From Telopea speciosissima (taxonomy: Eukaryota > Streptophyta > Magnoliopsida > Proteales > Proteaceae), in contig NC_057922.1 of assembly GCF_018873765.1 (NCBI RefSeq), positions 9,685,563 through 9,749,562 on the forward strand: 64,000 nt of DNA, given 5' to 3'. Below the pieces are notes generated by a model that was given only the letters and a program-made list of their open reading frames with translations, was not told the DNA's origin and searched no databases. This document shows positions 1-10,952 of this stretch, piece by piece. The translations under genes and the position numbers were made by a program. Positions within the stretch are counted from its first letter, which is position 1. Each line of letters starts with the position of its first letter.

Positions 1-1296
1 CAAGAGAATTGGGGAAACTTAGCTCTTTGCTGATACTAAAGTTGAACGATAACCAACTCTCGGGCACCATCCCTGAGGATGTGGGATTGTTCTCCCAACT
101 TCAGCAACTTGACCTCTCAATGAACAATCTAAGAGGATCAGTTCCAAAACAATTAGGGAAATGCAAGAACCTGCTTTACTTAAATTTGAGCAAGAATAGA
201 TTCAACGGAAGCATTCCAGGTGAAATTGGTAAATTAGTTTCCCTACCGATCCTACTTGACCTTAGTGATAACTTGTTCACTGGAGAGATCCCTCGGCAGC
301 TTGGAAGCTTGGACAAGCTAACAATTTTGAATCTCTCTCATAATAAGCTGTTTGGTTCCATTCCATATACTTTCTCTCAAATGCTCAGCTTGATTACCAT
401 CGATGTATCCTACAACGAGTTAGAGGGTCCTCTACCTGATACTAAAGCCTTTCAAAATACTTCAATGGAAGCTTTCATTCACAACAAAGATTTGTGCGGC
501 AATGTCACACGTTTGCGACCTTGCATTTCTCCATCAACCGAAAAGCAAACCCCAAAACAGAGCCACAAAACAATGATTCCTATCATATCTCTCATAGCAG
601 TATTGTTGTTTCTTCTATTAGCATTCCTTGGGGGGACATTTTTATTTTTTGGCCAAAGAATGAGATGCATAAATGAGGAGGACCCAATTACAAACCAACA
701 ACGAAGGGACATGTTTACAATATGGAATTATGATGGGAGGATAGCATACCAAGACATCATTGAAGCAACTGAACAATTTGATCCCAAGTATTGCATTGGT
801 GTGGGAGGACATGGAAGTGTTTATAAAGCAGAGTTGTCAACGGGTCAATTGGTAGCTGTTAAGAAGATCAACTCTTCTTCAGATGACGACGAGATTTCTG
901 ATCAACAAACTTTCAGAAGTGAAATTCTTATGATGACGGAAGTGCGACATCGAAATATCGTGAAGTTAAATGGTTTCTGATCTCACGTGCGGCACTCATT
1001 TTTGGTTTATGAATATGTGGAGAGGGGAAGCTTATCTAAGATCCTAAGCATGGACGAAGAAGCGGTAGAATTGGATTGGACTAAAAGGGTTAATATCATT
1101 AAAGGTGTAGCCCAGGCTCTAGCTTACTTGCACCATGACTGCTCACCCCCAATCATTCATCGAGACATATCAAGCAACAATATTTTGTTGGATTTAGACT
1201 TTGAGCCTCATGTCTCAGATTTCAGCATTAGTAGATTTCTAAAGCTTGATTCATCTCATTGGACAACTCTTGCAGGAACATATGGATATTTTGCAC

Positions 1297-1364
<68 letters not shown>

Positions 1365-2037
1365 ACGCACACACAATTTAATCATTGTGTATAAACTTTA
1401 GAATGTACCAATACCTAGAAACTCTCTTAACCTTTAAGTCTATTGATCAAAGTAGAGTTGGTGACTCTCAAGTCTACTCATGAGTCATCAAATCCTTACA
1501 ATTTCAAAATAAATATGAACCATTATCTATGTTTGCTACATGTTACACCTAAGGTATTAAACAAATCTATCCAAATTTCAAATGCCATTTTTTTTTTTTG
1601 CACCACATGGTATAAAATAGCCATATTGTAGGTGTGAGAAACCACTTTTTATTTTGATTAATTTTATTTGTTTTACTTATTCTGCAGAACTTGCTTACAC
1701 AATGAGGGTGACTGAAAAATGTGATGCCTATAGCTTTGGTGTGTTAACATTTGAAGTGATGATGGGAAAGCATCCAGGAGAACTAATCCCCACTTTGTCA
1801 TCATTATCCTTTTCATTGCCATTTGTTGAACAAAACATACTATTGAAGGATATAATTGACCAGCGCATCTCACCCCCCATAAATCAAGTTGCTGAGAAAT
1901 TGGCTTCGATTATGAAGTTGGCATCTTCTTGTTTGCATGCAAATCCACAATCTCGGCCAACCATGCAACATGTGTCAAGAGCTATCAATTTGCAGTGTTT
2001 CCCAAAGCAACTCTACACATTGAATCTTGAGATGTGA
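1..2037 (+). pseudogene. LRR receptor-like kinase (MIK2-like, subfamily XI/XII-type architecture), 3' part, disrupted
   Basis: The reading frame runs in from beyond the left edge, so the 5' part of the gene is missing from the window. About five leucine-rich repeats come first (residues 1-145 counted from the Met at 9), then a juxtamembrane Cys pair, a hydrophobic membrane segment (about 189-214) and a Ser/Thr kinase domain with glycine loop GVGGHGSVYKA (264-274) and VAVKK lysine. The second exon starts at 1688 after an intron at 1300-1687 (phase 1, joining ...APE-LAY). Catalytic loop IIHRDISSNNILLD is intact. Two lesions argue against function: an in-frame TGA at 978-980 where the paralogue at 21.4-23.2 kb has Cys (GYCSH), and Gly-to-Ser in the activation-loop DFG motif (DFS, AGC at 1224). 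Such kinases sense peptides or wall signals at the plasma membrane. The call to the MIK2-like group is from recalled family resemblance. A sequencing error could explain the TGA, but less easily both changes. Confidence 0.82.
1301..1374 (+). repeat. Compound (CT)n(CA)n microsatellite at the splice donor
   Basis: The intron of the kinase begins GT and runs at once into a CT tract followed by CA with some CG interruptions. The same compound repeat sits at the same place in the paralogue (21935-21968 on the other strand), so it predates the duplication. Confidence 0.9.
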
Positions 2038-2984
2038 ATTTAGTCAAAGAGATGAAGAATTTGTGTTGTTTAAGCCCGTTCACCCTTTTCCTTCTTGTGT
2101 GCCTAGTATGTTGTGAAGAAGGCGGTTTGTTTGTCATGCATTTTAAACACATTATTGTGAAAATTCCTATTATGTGAGGTCATGATAATTTTGTATGTTT
2201 TTGTCATGTTTGCCTTGTTTTTATCTATATGTTTGTTCTATATATAATGTTCAAGGGTATTAGTTCGAGTGTATGAATTTTGTGTTCATTGTCTATGATA
2301 GCTATACAACTCTTTTCACTCTTGACAAGATATTAACCATTTAAAATGGTTTATTTATTTCACTTGCTTTAAATTTAGGTATTTTTAAAACTAATTAAAA
2401 ATAGGAAAAAGTTTCTTTGAACCGCTAGGATAGGGTATGCTAGCACCTTTGTGTCTATATATTCTTAGTGTTATATCATTGGCCAATAACAATATTTGGT
2501 ATTCTTCAAGAGACTAAGAAATTCCTCACAAGGCAAATTCAAATAAAAATATGGGTGAAACAATTGTATTTTTTGGCATTGATATTCATAGAGACGGAAA
2601 ATTTTGTGCCTTGAGCTTATCTCAGAAAACATGAATAGAGTAGGTGTTTGAAAGACTTTAGATAAAAAGTTGTTCTCCATCTTTTATTATTAAAGGAGAT
2701 AAATTTAACTATTGAGAATAATAGTTAGTGGATTATTATTTTTAAAGAAGAGGGTTCTCTGAGCAAGTGGCATGGAGGAATACATCGATGAGGTGCGATA
2801 ATACGATTAACTACAATGTAATCTACTCAACCAATACAATAAAGATGCCTTCCCACTTTGGGTATGAAACAAAAAATCACTTGGGATTGCATGTATCCAT
2901 CACCTTAACCCATTTCAAGTTGTAAACAAGTGAACTTCTTTGGATCACTTCTAGTTCTTAGAAAGTAGTTTTCTTTTATTTTGC

Positions 2985-3174
2985 TTTCAAAATACTTTTG
3001 TATGGGTTGGGGTGTATGAGTGTTTGAGAGAGTTTTCTCGTTTGGGTTGGGGTAAGGTGGCTATATCACCCCCCCCCCCCACACTTGTATCTGTTTCTTA
3101 TTTTTCTACTTTCATTAATAAAAATTTAGGGGCTTTCCCGGTCCCAGATAATATTCGGGATTAAAAAAAAAAAA
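2985..3174 (+). mobile_element. LINE-like 3' tail
   Basis: The stretch has a pyrimidine-rich segment, a C homopolymer, the phrase 'cattaataaaaattt' typical of plant L1 3' ends, and ends in an A run at about 3163-3174. No coding part is left and no clear target duplication was found, so this is tentative. Confidence 0.35.
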
Positions 3175-3595
3175 CTCAACAATTTTTTTTGTTGTTGGCA
3201 TGTATCCGAGATGCAAGCCCAACTCAAAACCTGTAAAAAAAATTCACTGTGGGTTCTTCTGAAGGGCCCATCACAATTGGGTAGAAAGGGCCATTCAAAT
3301 AGCTGCCATATGGCCTATCAAATAGTTGCGTGCGGTAAAAATTTGACCTGGGCTGGCCCAAATAACAAGTGTTTTAAAAACTGATCATGGACCTAAGGCT
3401 TAAATCTATTAAAGTAATAGAGCCACCCACAGGTCACAACCTTAGCATTAGAAGCATGGGCTCATAAGGATGTAATGTAATCATGAACTTTGAAAATGTT
3501 AACTTAATGGGCCTAAGCCTTAAAATCTATTAAGTAATAAAGCTACCCAGAACCTTAGTATTTTTTTTGTTGAGCTTGAAAATGTTAACTTAAGC

Positions 3596-3775
3596 GCTTC
3601 CCCTCACCCCCCAACTCTTTTTTTGAGATTCTATTATGCAGGTCACAGGGACCCGGACAGTCTTGTTGCTGCCGGCCGGCCGGCAGCCATAAAGCACCAT
3701 ACTGCAGTCACGGGCTGGCCTGCGGCTTTCGGCCATGGCCCTGCACAGCACAGGGTTTGAGGGGGGTAACATATG
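3596..3775. repeat. GC-rich island with a perfect 20-bp palindrome
   Basis: A GC-rich patch in AT-rich surroundings. Its centre, 3668-3687, is the perfect palindrome GCTGCCGGCCGGCCGGCAGC. Flanks read CCCCTCACCCCCC on the left and GGTTTGAGGGGGG on the right, a rough inverted pair, so the whole may be a foldback element. Confidence 0.5.
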
Positions 3776-4679
3776 CCAAATCCAAATCTCTACTGATTAA
3801 TACAAAGACAACATAGTATCCCAAATCCACCAAATCACACCAAACAAGCGAATAAATTACCTACCACCAGTTTAAAATAGCCAATACATACTTGCAGTGA
3901 TAAAGTTTGATCTGTTGTACCTATGCAAAGTAGAAACCAATTTTTAATTCTCTAAACTCTGAAGGATTCTCTTTAAGTTTTTGTATGCTTTGTTGGTATG
4001 TTTGGAGAAACCGCTACCATACCATCCATCCATCCATTATAGCATATGTTTTATAGGTTTGATTTTAAGATTTCGATAACTCTTTTTCAGTCTTGCCCAG
4101 ATCCCATATATATTCTAAGTTTTGGACCTCTTACATTGCAGTAAAATGGCCGGGCACCATCATTTCTTTCAGTTAGTGCTTCAAGTCTTCATGAAGGCTC
4201 AAGATATTTTAAAGTATATATGAAAGCGCGCAATCATCGATTATTTCCTTTTAAGGGAGAGTTGGCGGGCCACTATATGTCTCTCAGTTCCATGCCTTAA
4301 AATAATTCCGATAGCTTCTGCCCACCCCTTAGGCTTAGGTAGAAGAAGTTCTTTTCAAGACTTTTTAACCTTCCCAAACTTGGATGCATGCATGGGTTTT
4401 TTTAATAATTCGATAAGGGCTAGAAGCGTTTGGTTCTTATCAACTTTCTCTGCTTTTGGGACCTTTTTGAGACCTTAACAAGTTCCAACCCATCACCGCC
4501 ACCTCACAATTTTTGGTTCTTTGTGAGTAAATTGGTTCATATTGCTTCAATCCCTTGGATCACCAACACGTGTTAAGGTCAAAGAAAGAATCTGTTTGAC
4601 CTGAGGGAATCCCACATGATAGGGTAGGTATCGGAAAACGGTTCAGATTCTTGCTGACAAAGATTGATACCTACCCCAA

Positions 4680-4920
4680 GCGTACAATTGTACAAACACC
4701 TGGCAGGCACCGCCGATTCGCTGCGTTCTGATAGTCAAATCCGAGTCCTCATAGATGATGGTGAGAGAGAGATCGATCTACCAGTCTACCACTGCCAGAA
4801 TAGATATTTATTACAAGCGCATAATTTTACAAACACCTGGCAGGCATAGGCCGATACGCCGCGTTCTGACTTTGGAGTGAGTCAAATCCGAGTCTTCCTA
4901 AGGTGATGTGAGAGAGAGAG
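4680..4920. repeat. Imperfect tandem duplication, about 137-bp period
   Basis: Two neighbouring copies share the blocks 'acaaacacctggcaggca', a '...gcgttctga...' block and 'gtcaaatccgagtc', each followed by a GA run. First copy starts near 4692, second near 4829. Non-coding. Confidence 0.7.
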
Positions 4921-6117
4921 AGAGAGAGGGGAAAAGAGTGTGAAAAACATTTAACACAGACTTAGGGCTGTAAGTGTCTGTGGGGCCATTCTCGGAGATG
5001 GGCACTAATGAATAATGATGAGAATATGGAATAAAAAAATAGGGGATAGGAAGAGTTGACCGACGCATCTCTTTGTGAAGTCTCGACGACTTCAAATGCT
5101 TCTTTTCCTACAATCGTCTTCTGGTAGGTCCCACTCCCGCCCACTAAAAGACATCAGGTTTGACGATATACCATCCATTGAGGAAGATAAGAAAGATCCG
5201 GCGGCTGATACTGAAAGATTCGACTTTCCTTCATCCTCCACCCTTGGTTTCCTAATCACTCCCCTCCACCCATCATTGATCTCATTTTCAGCTAATAATA
5301 TAGGAAAGAGATCGCAGCGTGAGCTTCTCTAGAGCCTCGGGCATTGACCAATGGGAGTGCACGTGTAAGCATCGTCTTATGCAAGATTTTTGCCTTTTCA
5401 TAGAGGTAGTGCAATGTTTTCACATGCTTCTGTGTCTAGACCCACGAGCCACATCAGCCACGCCAGCCACGCGAGAGTCCGGATCCTCTCCAACGTGCAC
5501 GTACCCCAAAGCTAGCGCCCAGCCATACACACTTGCATGCTAGAGAAGATTTTTACACACCACGGGACCAAATAGCGTTCTTTTCCCTTAATAATATATT
5601 CTGACCATAATCTTCTCTTATATACAAATCAAGAGGATATAACTTCCGAGGGGTCTATGACCACTGGTGTCTAGTGGCAACTTGTTCTACTACTTCCACT
5701 TTCACCTGTCCTGTTGGCTTCTCACACAACAAAACCCTACACCTATAGCATCAAACATCATCTTTGTTACTATTAATTTTGTGGTTAGGTTGGAAGCTCA
5801 AGGTCCTTAAAGTCCTTTAGTTTGAAATTTGAGACATGTTTGGTTACCATTATTAGTTCTAGTTTAATAACTAAATAATCATCAGTGATCGGTCGGATTA
5901 CAATTTTGTTTTTACTATCTAAGTTTATGAAGAAACTATAACATAATTTTTTTTCATTTTTGTTGCTTTCTTTATAGATTAGGGTAGCGGTTACCTAACT
6001 TATGTCTAAACTATAGTCTAATCATGTTTCATTTTTGTTGCTTTCTTCAAAGTTTAGGGGTTTGGGGTGTTATAGGGGGAGGAGAATACTTAAGATCATA
6101 AACTTTAACTTAATCTA

Positions 6118-6290
6118 GAAACAACCACTCTGTGAAGCAGGGTAAGGTTGCGTACATTATGACCCTCCCCAAACCCCGCAGTGATTAGAAGACAGACCTT
6201 GATGTAACGGTAAAGTTGCTCCTTTAAGACCTACAGCCTCTCTGAGAAGCAGGGGTAAGACTGTGTACATTATGATCCTCCTCAAAACTA
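6118..6290 (+). mobile_element. Two partial Au-type SINE copies in tandem
   Basis: 6118-6186 and 6199-6290 both carry the Au SINE body (GAAGCAGGGTAAGG, then G-C/T-GTACATTATGA and a CCTCCCC-like block). The second retains the tRNA-like head 'aacggtaaagttgctcc'. Both lack parts of the consensus as I remember it. Confidence 0.6.
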
Positions 6291-8635
6291 AAGGGTTGCC
6301 ATTTCCCGACTAGGTCCTAATGGCCGCAGGTTCGAGTCTAGTTTACATGCATTTTTAACTTTATTTTGATATGAATCAATTTTCATGAGAAAAGAAACTA
6401 CTTTCATGAAGTATTGCATTCAATAAGATTCAAAGCTATGTCACATAGTTTTTGTGATTAGAATTTTATGACTAGAAGAACAAAAAATTTATAAAAAAAC
6501 AGAAACATGAGCTAAGCATTAAATCCCCCTTTAGGAGGAAGAACGCCACCTGGTCACGTAACACACCCCTGGTCATAACCATCTTTCCAAGGGGGTGCAA
6601 TGGTAATTTTGTATGCCCTGTAATAGTCAACATAGTTCTAAAGATGGGATCTGAAGTCCACATTTTAGGTGCCTTAACGACGAATTAAATCACCGTATAG
6701 TAATTAGAAGGAATTAGGGATGAGTTGAGCTATCCTTATGTTGATTATTACTAGGGTTTTTAACAAAATCTAAGCAGTTTCTGATTAAAAAACAAACACA
6801 AAACAAAAGAGTGAACTAATCAATTACACTTTTAGTTTACAATATTGTAAGTCCTTAAAAGTTAACAGGCAATGACTCATTCAATAATTTTGAAAAATTG
6901 TATGGTAAAGAAGTGGTAGTTCATGAACATCTGATTCAAGCAATAGTCACCCTCACAAGAAAGAACTCTGATAGAAAATCATATATTGGTTTATACGTTT
7001 CGTGTCTGTTTCTGAATCCGATTCCTGATTAATGTGAATCACTTATCCAAGAGAATGAAAATAATTTTGTCTTGATGCTTCATTTGGGTCTTCAAAGTTA
7101 AAAAACAAAAAGAACAACAATCCCCATCAATAACTATCAAAGTATAGCAAAAATTTTTGCAAACCAGACAACCAAAACTTTTGTATTTAGCTTCAAATCC
7201 ATAATTGATAGATACCCACCATATTGACCAGGAAATTTGTTCTTCCCATGAATGGATGCTTCATAGGAATTCTGTTTAAGCAACCTTAATCATCTAATTT
7301 TAGAGGTGTTTCCCTTTCTAATACATATAAATACTTAGTAAAATTATTTTTGACAATCAGATTAATGGACATTTTTGGTGGGCCATAAGTCCATAACCCA
7401 TTATTAGAGCAGACTGGTCCATCAATCAGATGATCCATGTGAATGGGCATTGCTTAATTGGGATTGAAAGAGGGAAAAAAAAGAGAATGCCCATATCCAT
7501 GCAAGCCATATGCTTCCTCTTTTGAGTATTTCACTTTGAGAAATAAAATATGAAAAGTGGAAATAAATAAATGGAAACCATGAAACCTTTTCTATGAGGA
7601 GTGGATACAAGTTGAGAGGAAGTGAGGTAGTTAAAGACTTAAAAAGCCCATTTCAGATATTTTTGCCTATTGTTTTTTAATACACTGGTGGGTCTAATCA
7701 GGCGTGTGGAGACCAACCCACCTAAAGGCCACTACAAAGGGCAAAAATAGTCATCCCAAATGTTCATTTAGAGGCACTAACTTATGGGTTTTTCTCCCAA
7801 GTTCACATATTGAAATAATTTTAGATTTATCTTAAGAGTACCGTTTTGACTGTTGTGTGATCAACTTGATTTTCTTCCTTAAACAAAATCCTCAGAACTA
7901 ATTAAACAGATTTTCAATGTATTTATAAGATAAGTAATTGTTTCAACTTGCAAAGACACAGTCATTTCTTGTATCTTCTTTTGAATCTTCCTTCTTAATT
8001 TATACAGATTAATATGTTGTGGATTAATAAGTAGATCTTAATAATGGAATTGGGGTCTTACTTGTTATGCTTCTAGGACCCACAAATGCTTGAGGAAGGA
8101 TTAACATTAGACTGATTGTCAATTCTTATCGTATAAAACTTTGTCCTTATTAATTAATATATAATTCCATTGCCTAAACATTACTATTCATCCACTTAAT
8201 TCTAAACCAGTAAGAGAGAGGGCTGGTTGGGTTTTTTTTATTTGGGGTCAAGAATAGAATGATTATCAATTTATGATTAGGTTACTTCGCGCACGGTTGG
8301 AAAGTACGGACTTTATTTGCTTCAAATTGTCTTAGTTGGATTGAGTTAATGAGAGATTAGGAATTTAGAAACACCAACTTGTGAAGTATTGATTTAGTTA
8401 GGCAGGGAGGCAGGCAGCCCTGTTGGGGTTCCATGGGAAGGCAGAAGTAATAAGCCAACATTGGATGTGAGTAGCCCGATGTGGAGACTTCTAGGTACTT
8501 GGACTTTCTGTCCTTAGCGGCTTGCTTTTGAGGACGAGTTCTGCTCTAAGAGTAGTATACCCTAAGAGTATTGAAACAAAATTAGGATTATCTGATCAAA
8601 CTGATTTGGAAGTTGTGTCATTTCCTATTTTCTAT

Positions 8636-8705
8636 AACAAACAACAACTCAGCCTTCTCCAAATTAAATGGGGTCGGACATGGATCCTTGCCTTCCAAAT
8701 AGAAT
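8636..8705 (-). mobile_element. RTE-type LINE 3'-end fragment
   Basis: On the minus strand this reads 'ccccatttaatttggaga' then AGGCTGAGTTGTTG, the recalled 3' terminus of plant RTE LINEs, which end in TTG repeats. Only the terminal ~70 bases are recognisable. Confidence 0.45.
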
Positions 8706-9254
8706 CCATGTAAAAGGGTTTGAATAAGGTTTTTTTTTTTCATCCTTTATCTGGGTTTGGGACTGGCAGCAAACCCATATCCTACTTGCTGAAGTCCTTA
8801 TATTGAACTGTTATTAGCATTAAGCAACTATGCTATGAGATTCTGTAACTTCCTGTTTAGTGATTCTAAATTGTGTAATCATCATCAAGTGGTCTTCTTT
8901 ATTCATTTTTCTAATTGATCCTCCACTTAATTAGATGGTTATAGCTCAAAGACAGTTAGTTTATTCGGCTAATTCCTTGAACAAACAAGGACGGTTGAAA
9001 TCTTTCCTTAAGTAATCAAAATTCTTATAGAACAATCTGAATTCACTTATTGGAGCTTTTCTGATCAACCACTCTTTGAAAATAAAATAATCTGCACTTT
9101 ATCTAAAAGTGGTCTAACACTAAGCTAATGGGTGTCTTGTTATTGAAATCCTGATAAGTTTAAATGGCTAATGCTGTGCTCTGCTTGATCTACCGCATTT
9201 GAAATTCTCCCCCCCTCCCCCTCTAGTTCAACAGAATTGATTCCTCCTACGTAT

Positions 9255-9372
9255 AAAAAGGGTGTATCCAGTGCACGAGACTCCCGCCATTGCGGGGTCT
9301 GGGAATGTCATAATGTACACAGCCTTACCCCTGTTTTTGCAGAGAGGCTGTTTCGAGAATTGGTCCCCTGTC
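9255..9372 (-). mobile_element. Au-type SINE, partial
   Basis: Starts AAAGGGTGTATCCAGTGCAC and runs through 'cataatgtacacagcctta' and GAGAGGCTGTTTC, the minus-strand Au SINE body. The tRNA-like head beyond the AGGCTGTTTC block is degraded. Confidence 0.7.
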
Positions 9373-9843
9373 TAATAGAAATAAAATCAAGATTTAATGT
9401 TTAATGATTTACCCAAAAAGAGCATTCGAACTTCAAAGATACTCAGAATAAATGGTGTTAAAAAAGAGCCCTTTGTTCACTACTTCATTAATCAGTCCTT
9501 AGTCTTTGGGAGCTAAAGAGGGAATTAGATACGATGAGTCCAACTATAGATGGTAATGATTTGTAGTTTAATCATAAACCGATTGAGTGCTCATACCACA
9601 TTAACACAGACAATCTGTACAATAAAACCAAGCTAAACCACTTCTGGTATTCTCAGGCTTTAAGTTTGTATGAACATTTGGATCGAAAGTGATGAGTTGG
9701 GTTCCTTACTTAATGCTTTTGTATACGATATATCCCTGTTCCATTGATGTTCCTGTCAATTGGTCTGTGCACCCAATAAAGATAAGATTTGAAAGTACGA
9801 AGGAACCTATTCTATTTTCAGGAAGGATGGAGGGGAGGCCACA

Positions 9844-9933
9844 CACGTGAGTTGAGGGGAAAATAATGGATATGCGAAAGATATAATAATGTAAATATAT
9901 TTTTTGCTTTTGCTTATGCTTCTCTATATAAAC
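9844..9933 (+). promoter_or_regulatory. Putative promoter of the amino acid permease gene
   Basis: A TATA box CTATATAAAC lies at 9924-9933, which would place transcription start near 9955. A CACGTG G-box at 9844-9849, 80 bp upstream, is a candidate bZIP/bHLH site. The link to the gene rests on position, strand and the spliced leader that follows. Confidence 0.5.
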
Positions 9934-9954
9934 TTAGATGAGTCAGAAGGAGAA

Positions 9955-10952
9955 GCAGCATTCCCATCTCCCTCTGTAGTTTTAACTCTTCCCTTCATCT
10001 GTTCTTCTCTGTTGTGGAAGAAAAAACTCCATTTTCATTAAAGAAGGAAGGGGGAGCTGAAATAATGAAGGTAAGGTCTTAAGTACATTGAGAAGCTATG
10101 TTATCAATTTTGCAAGAGATGGGTTTTTTTTTAGGTTCTTATTGATGAAGCAATAAGTAGAATTTTTTATTTTTGTGCCACAGTTTGTCTTTTTTGGTTA
10201 TAAACTCACTATGGTAGGGGTGAGGTCCCCCTTAAGGAGTAAAGGGTGGAGAGATGGGGTTCCTATGAAGACACTGTGAGAGCTACAGAGAGAGAGAGAG
10301 AGAGATCTGATTGTTTGATGGGTAAATGGGAGTAGGTCGTTGACAACAATGTTTTGGGTATTTGGACCACGTGCCTCTCTCTCTCTAGCCTTATTTACAC
10401 TAGAGTACCAGAATGCCATATATACCCCAGTAAGTCTCCAAGAGACTCCATTCAATTCAGTTGCTTGCTTTTCCCTTCTCTCAGGTTCCTAGACAATACC
10501 AGAGTCAGAACAGAAGAGCTCTTTCTCTCTCCCTCTCTCCAATAGCTTTTACTTTTCCTTCATTTTCTCTTCTGCTGGTCCCTTTCTCTGCTATTGTTAA
10601 GCTCTGTGAATGCTTGCAGTAATTAGTGAAACATAATTGAGGTACACCCACCTTGCCCAAACTTCAGAATTGTTTTGGGTTTTTGGGATCTTGGGTGGTG
10701 AGATAGAGAGACAAATACTGAACTTAAATAGGTGAACTGCAGTAGCAGACCGACCTGTCTTCTCCTACTTCTCTTTTTTCTCTGCTCTAACTGCAATTTT
10801 CATCCATTTCATGCCCTTTTCTTAACATATTAGTTACTAACAGTGACTGCAAATCCATTTTCCAATAAATTTAATAGAAGAAGCCGAGCTTCTTTTTCTA
10901 TCTTTTTATTTTTCCCTCACAAAAAGCTAATCTGTGTTGGTCTATTTCAAAG
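9955..10952 (+). other. Likely 5' leader with intron upstream of the permease
   Basis: Pyrimidine-rich leader sequence runs to a good splice donor, AAG|GTAAGG, at 10070. A leader intron would end at one of several TGCAG sites (for example near 10620 or 10740) before the start codon at 10953. Introns in 5' leaders are common in plant transporter genes. A GA run (about 10288-10305) and several short upstream ATGs lie inside. Confidence 0.45.

Larger units (their letters stand above)
2038..9840. other. Gene-poor intergenic region
   Basis: About 7.8 kb of AT-rich sequence. Beyond the repeats listed separately I see no coding region with family resemblance; short open frames here lack codon structure or recognisable motifs. 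The first 270 bases or so are 3' flank shared with the downstream flank of the kinase paralogue. Confidence 0.6.

Noticed and set aside
6328-6352. tRNA-like B box 'gcaggttcgagtc'
   Set aside because: No acceptor or anticodon arms can be formed around it; more likely a SINE head remnant.
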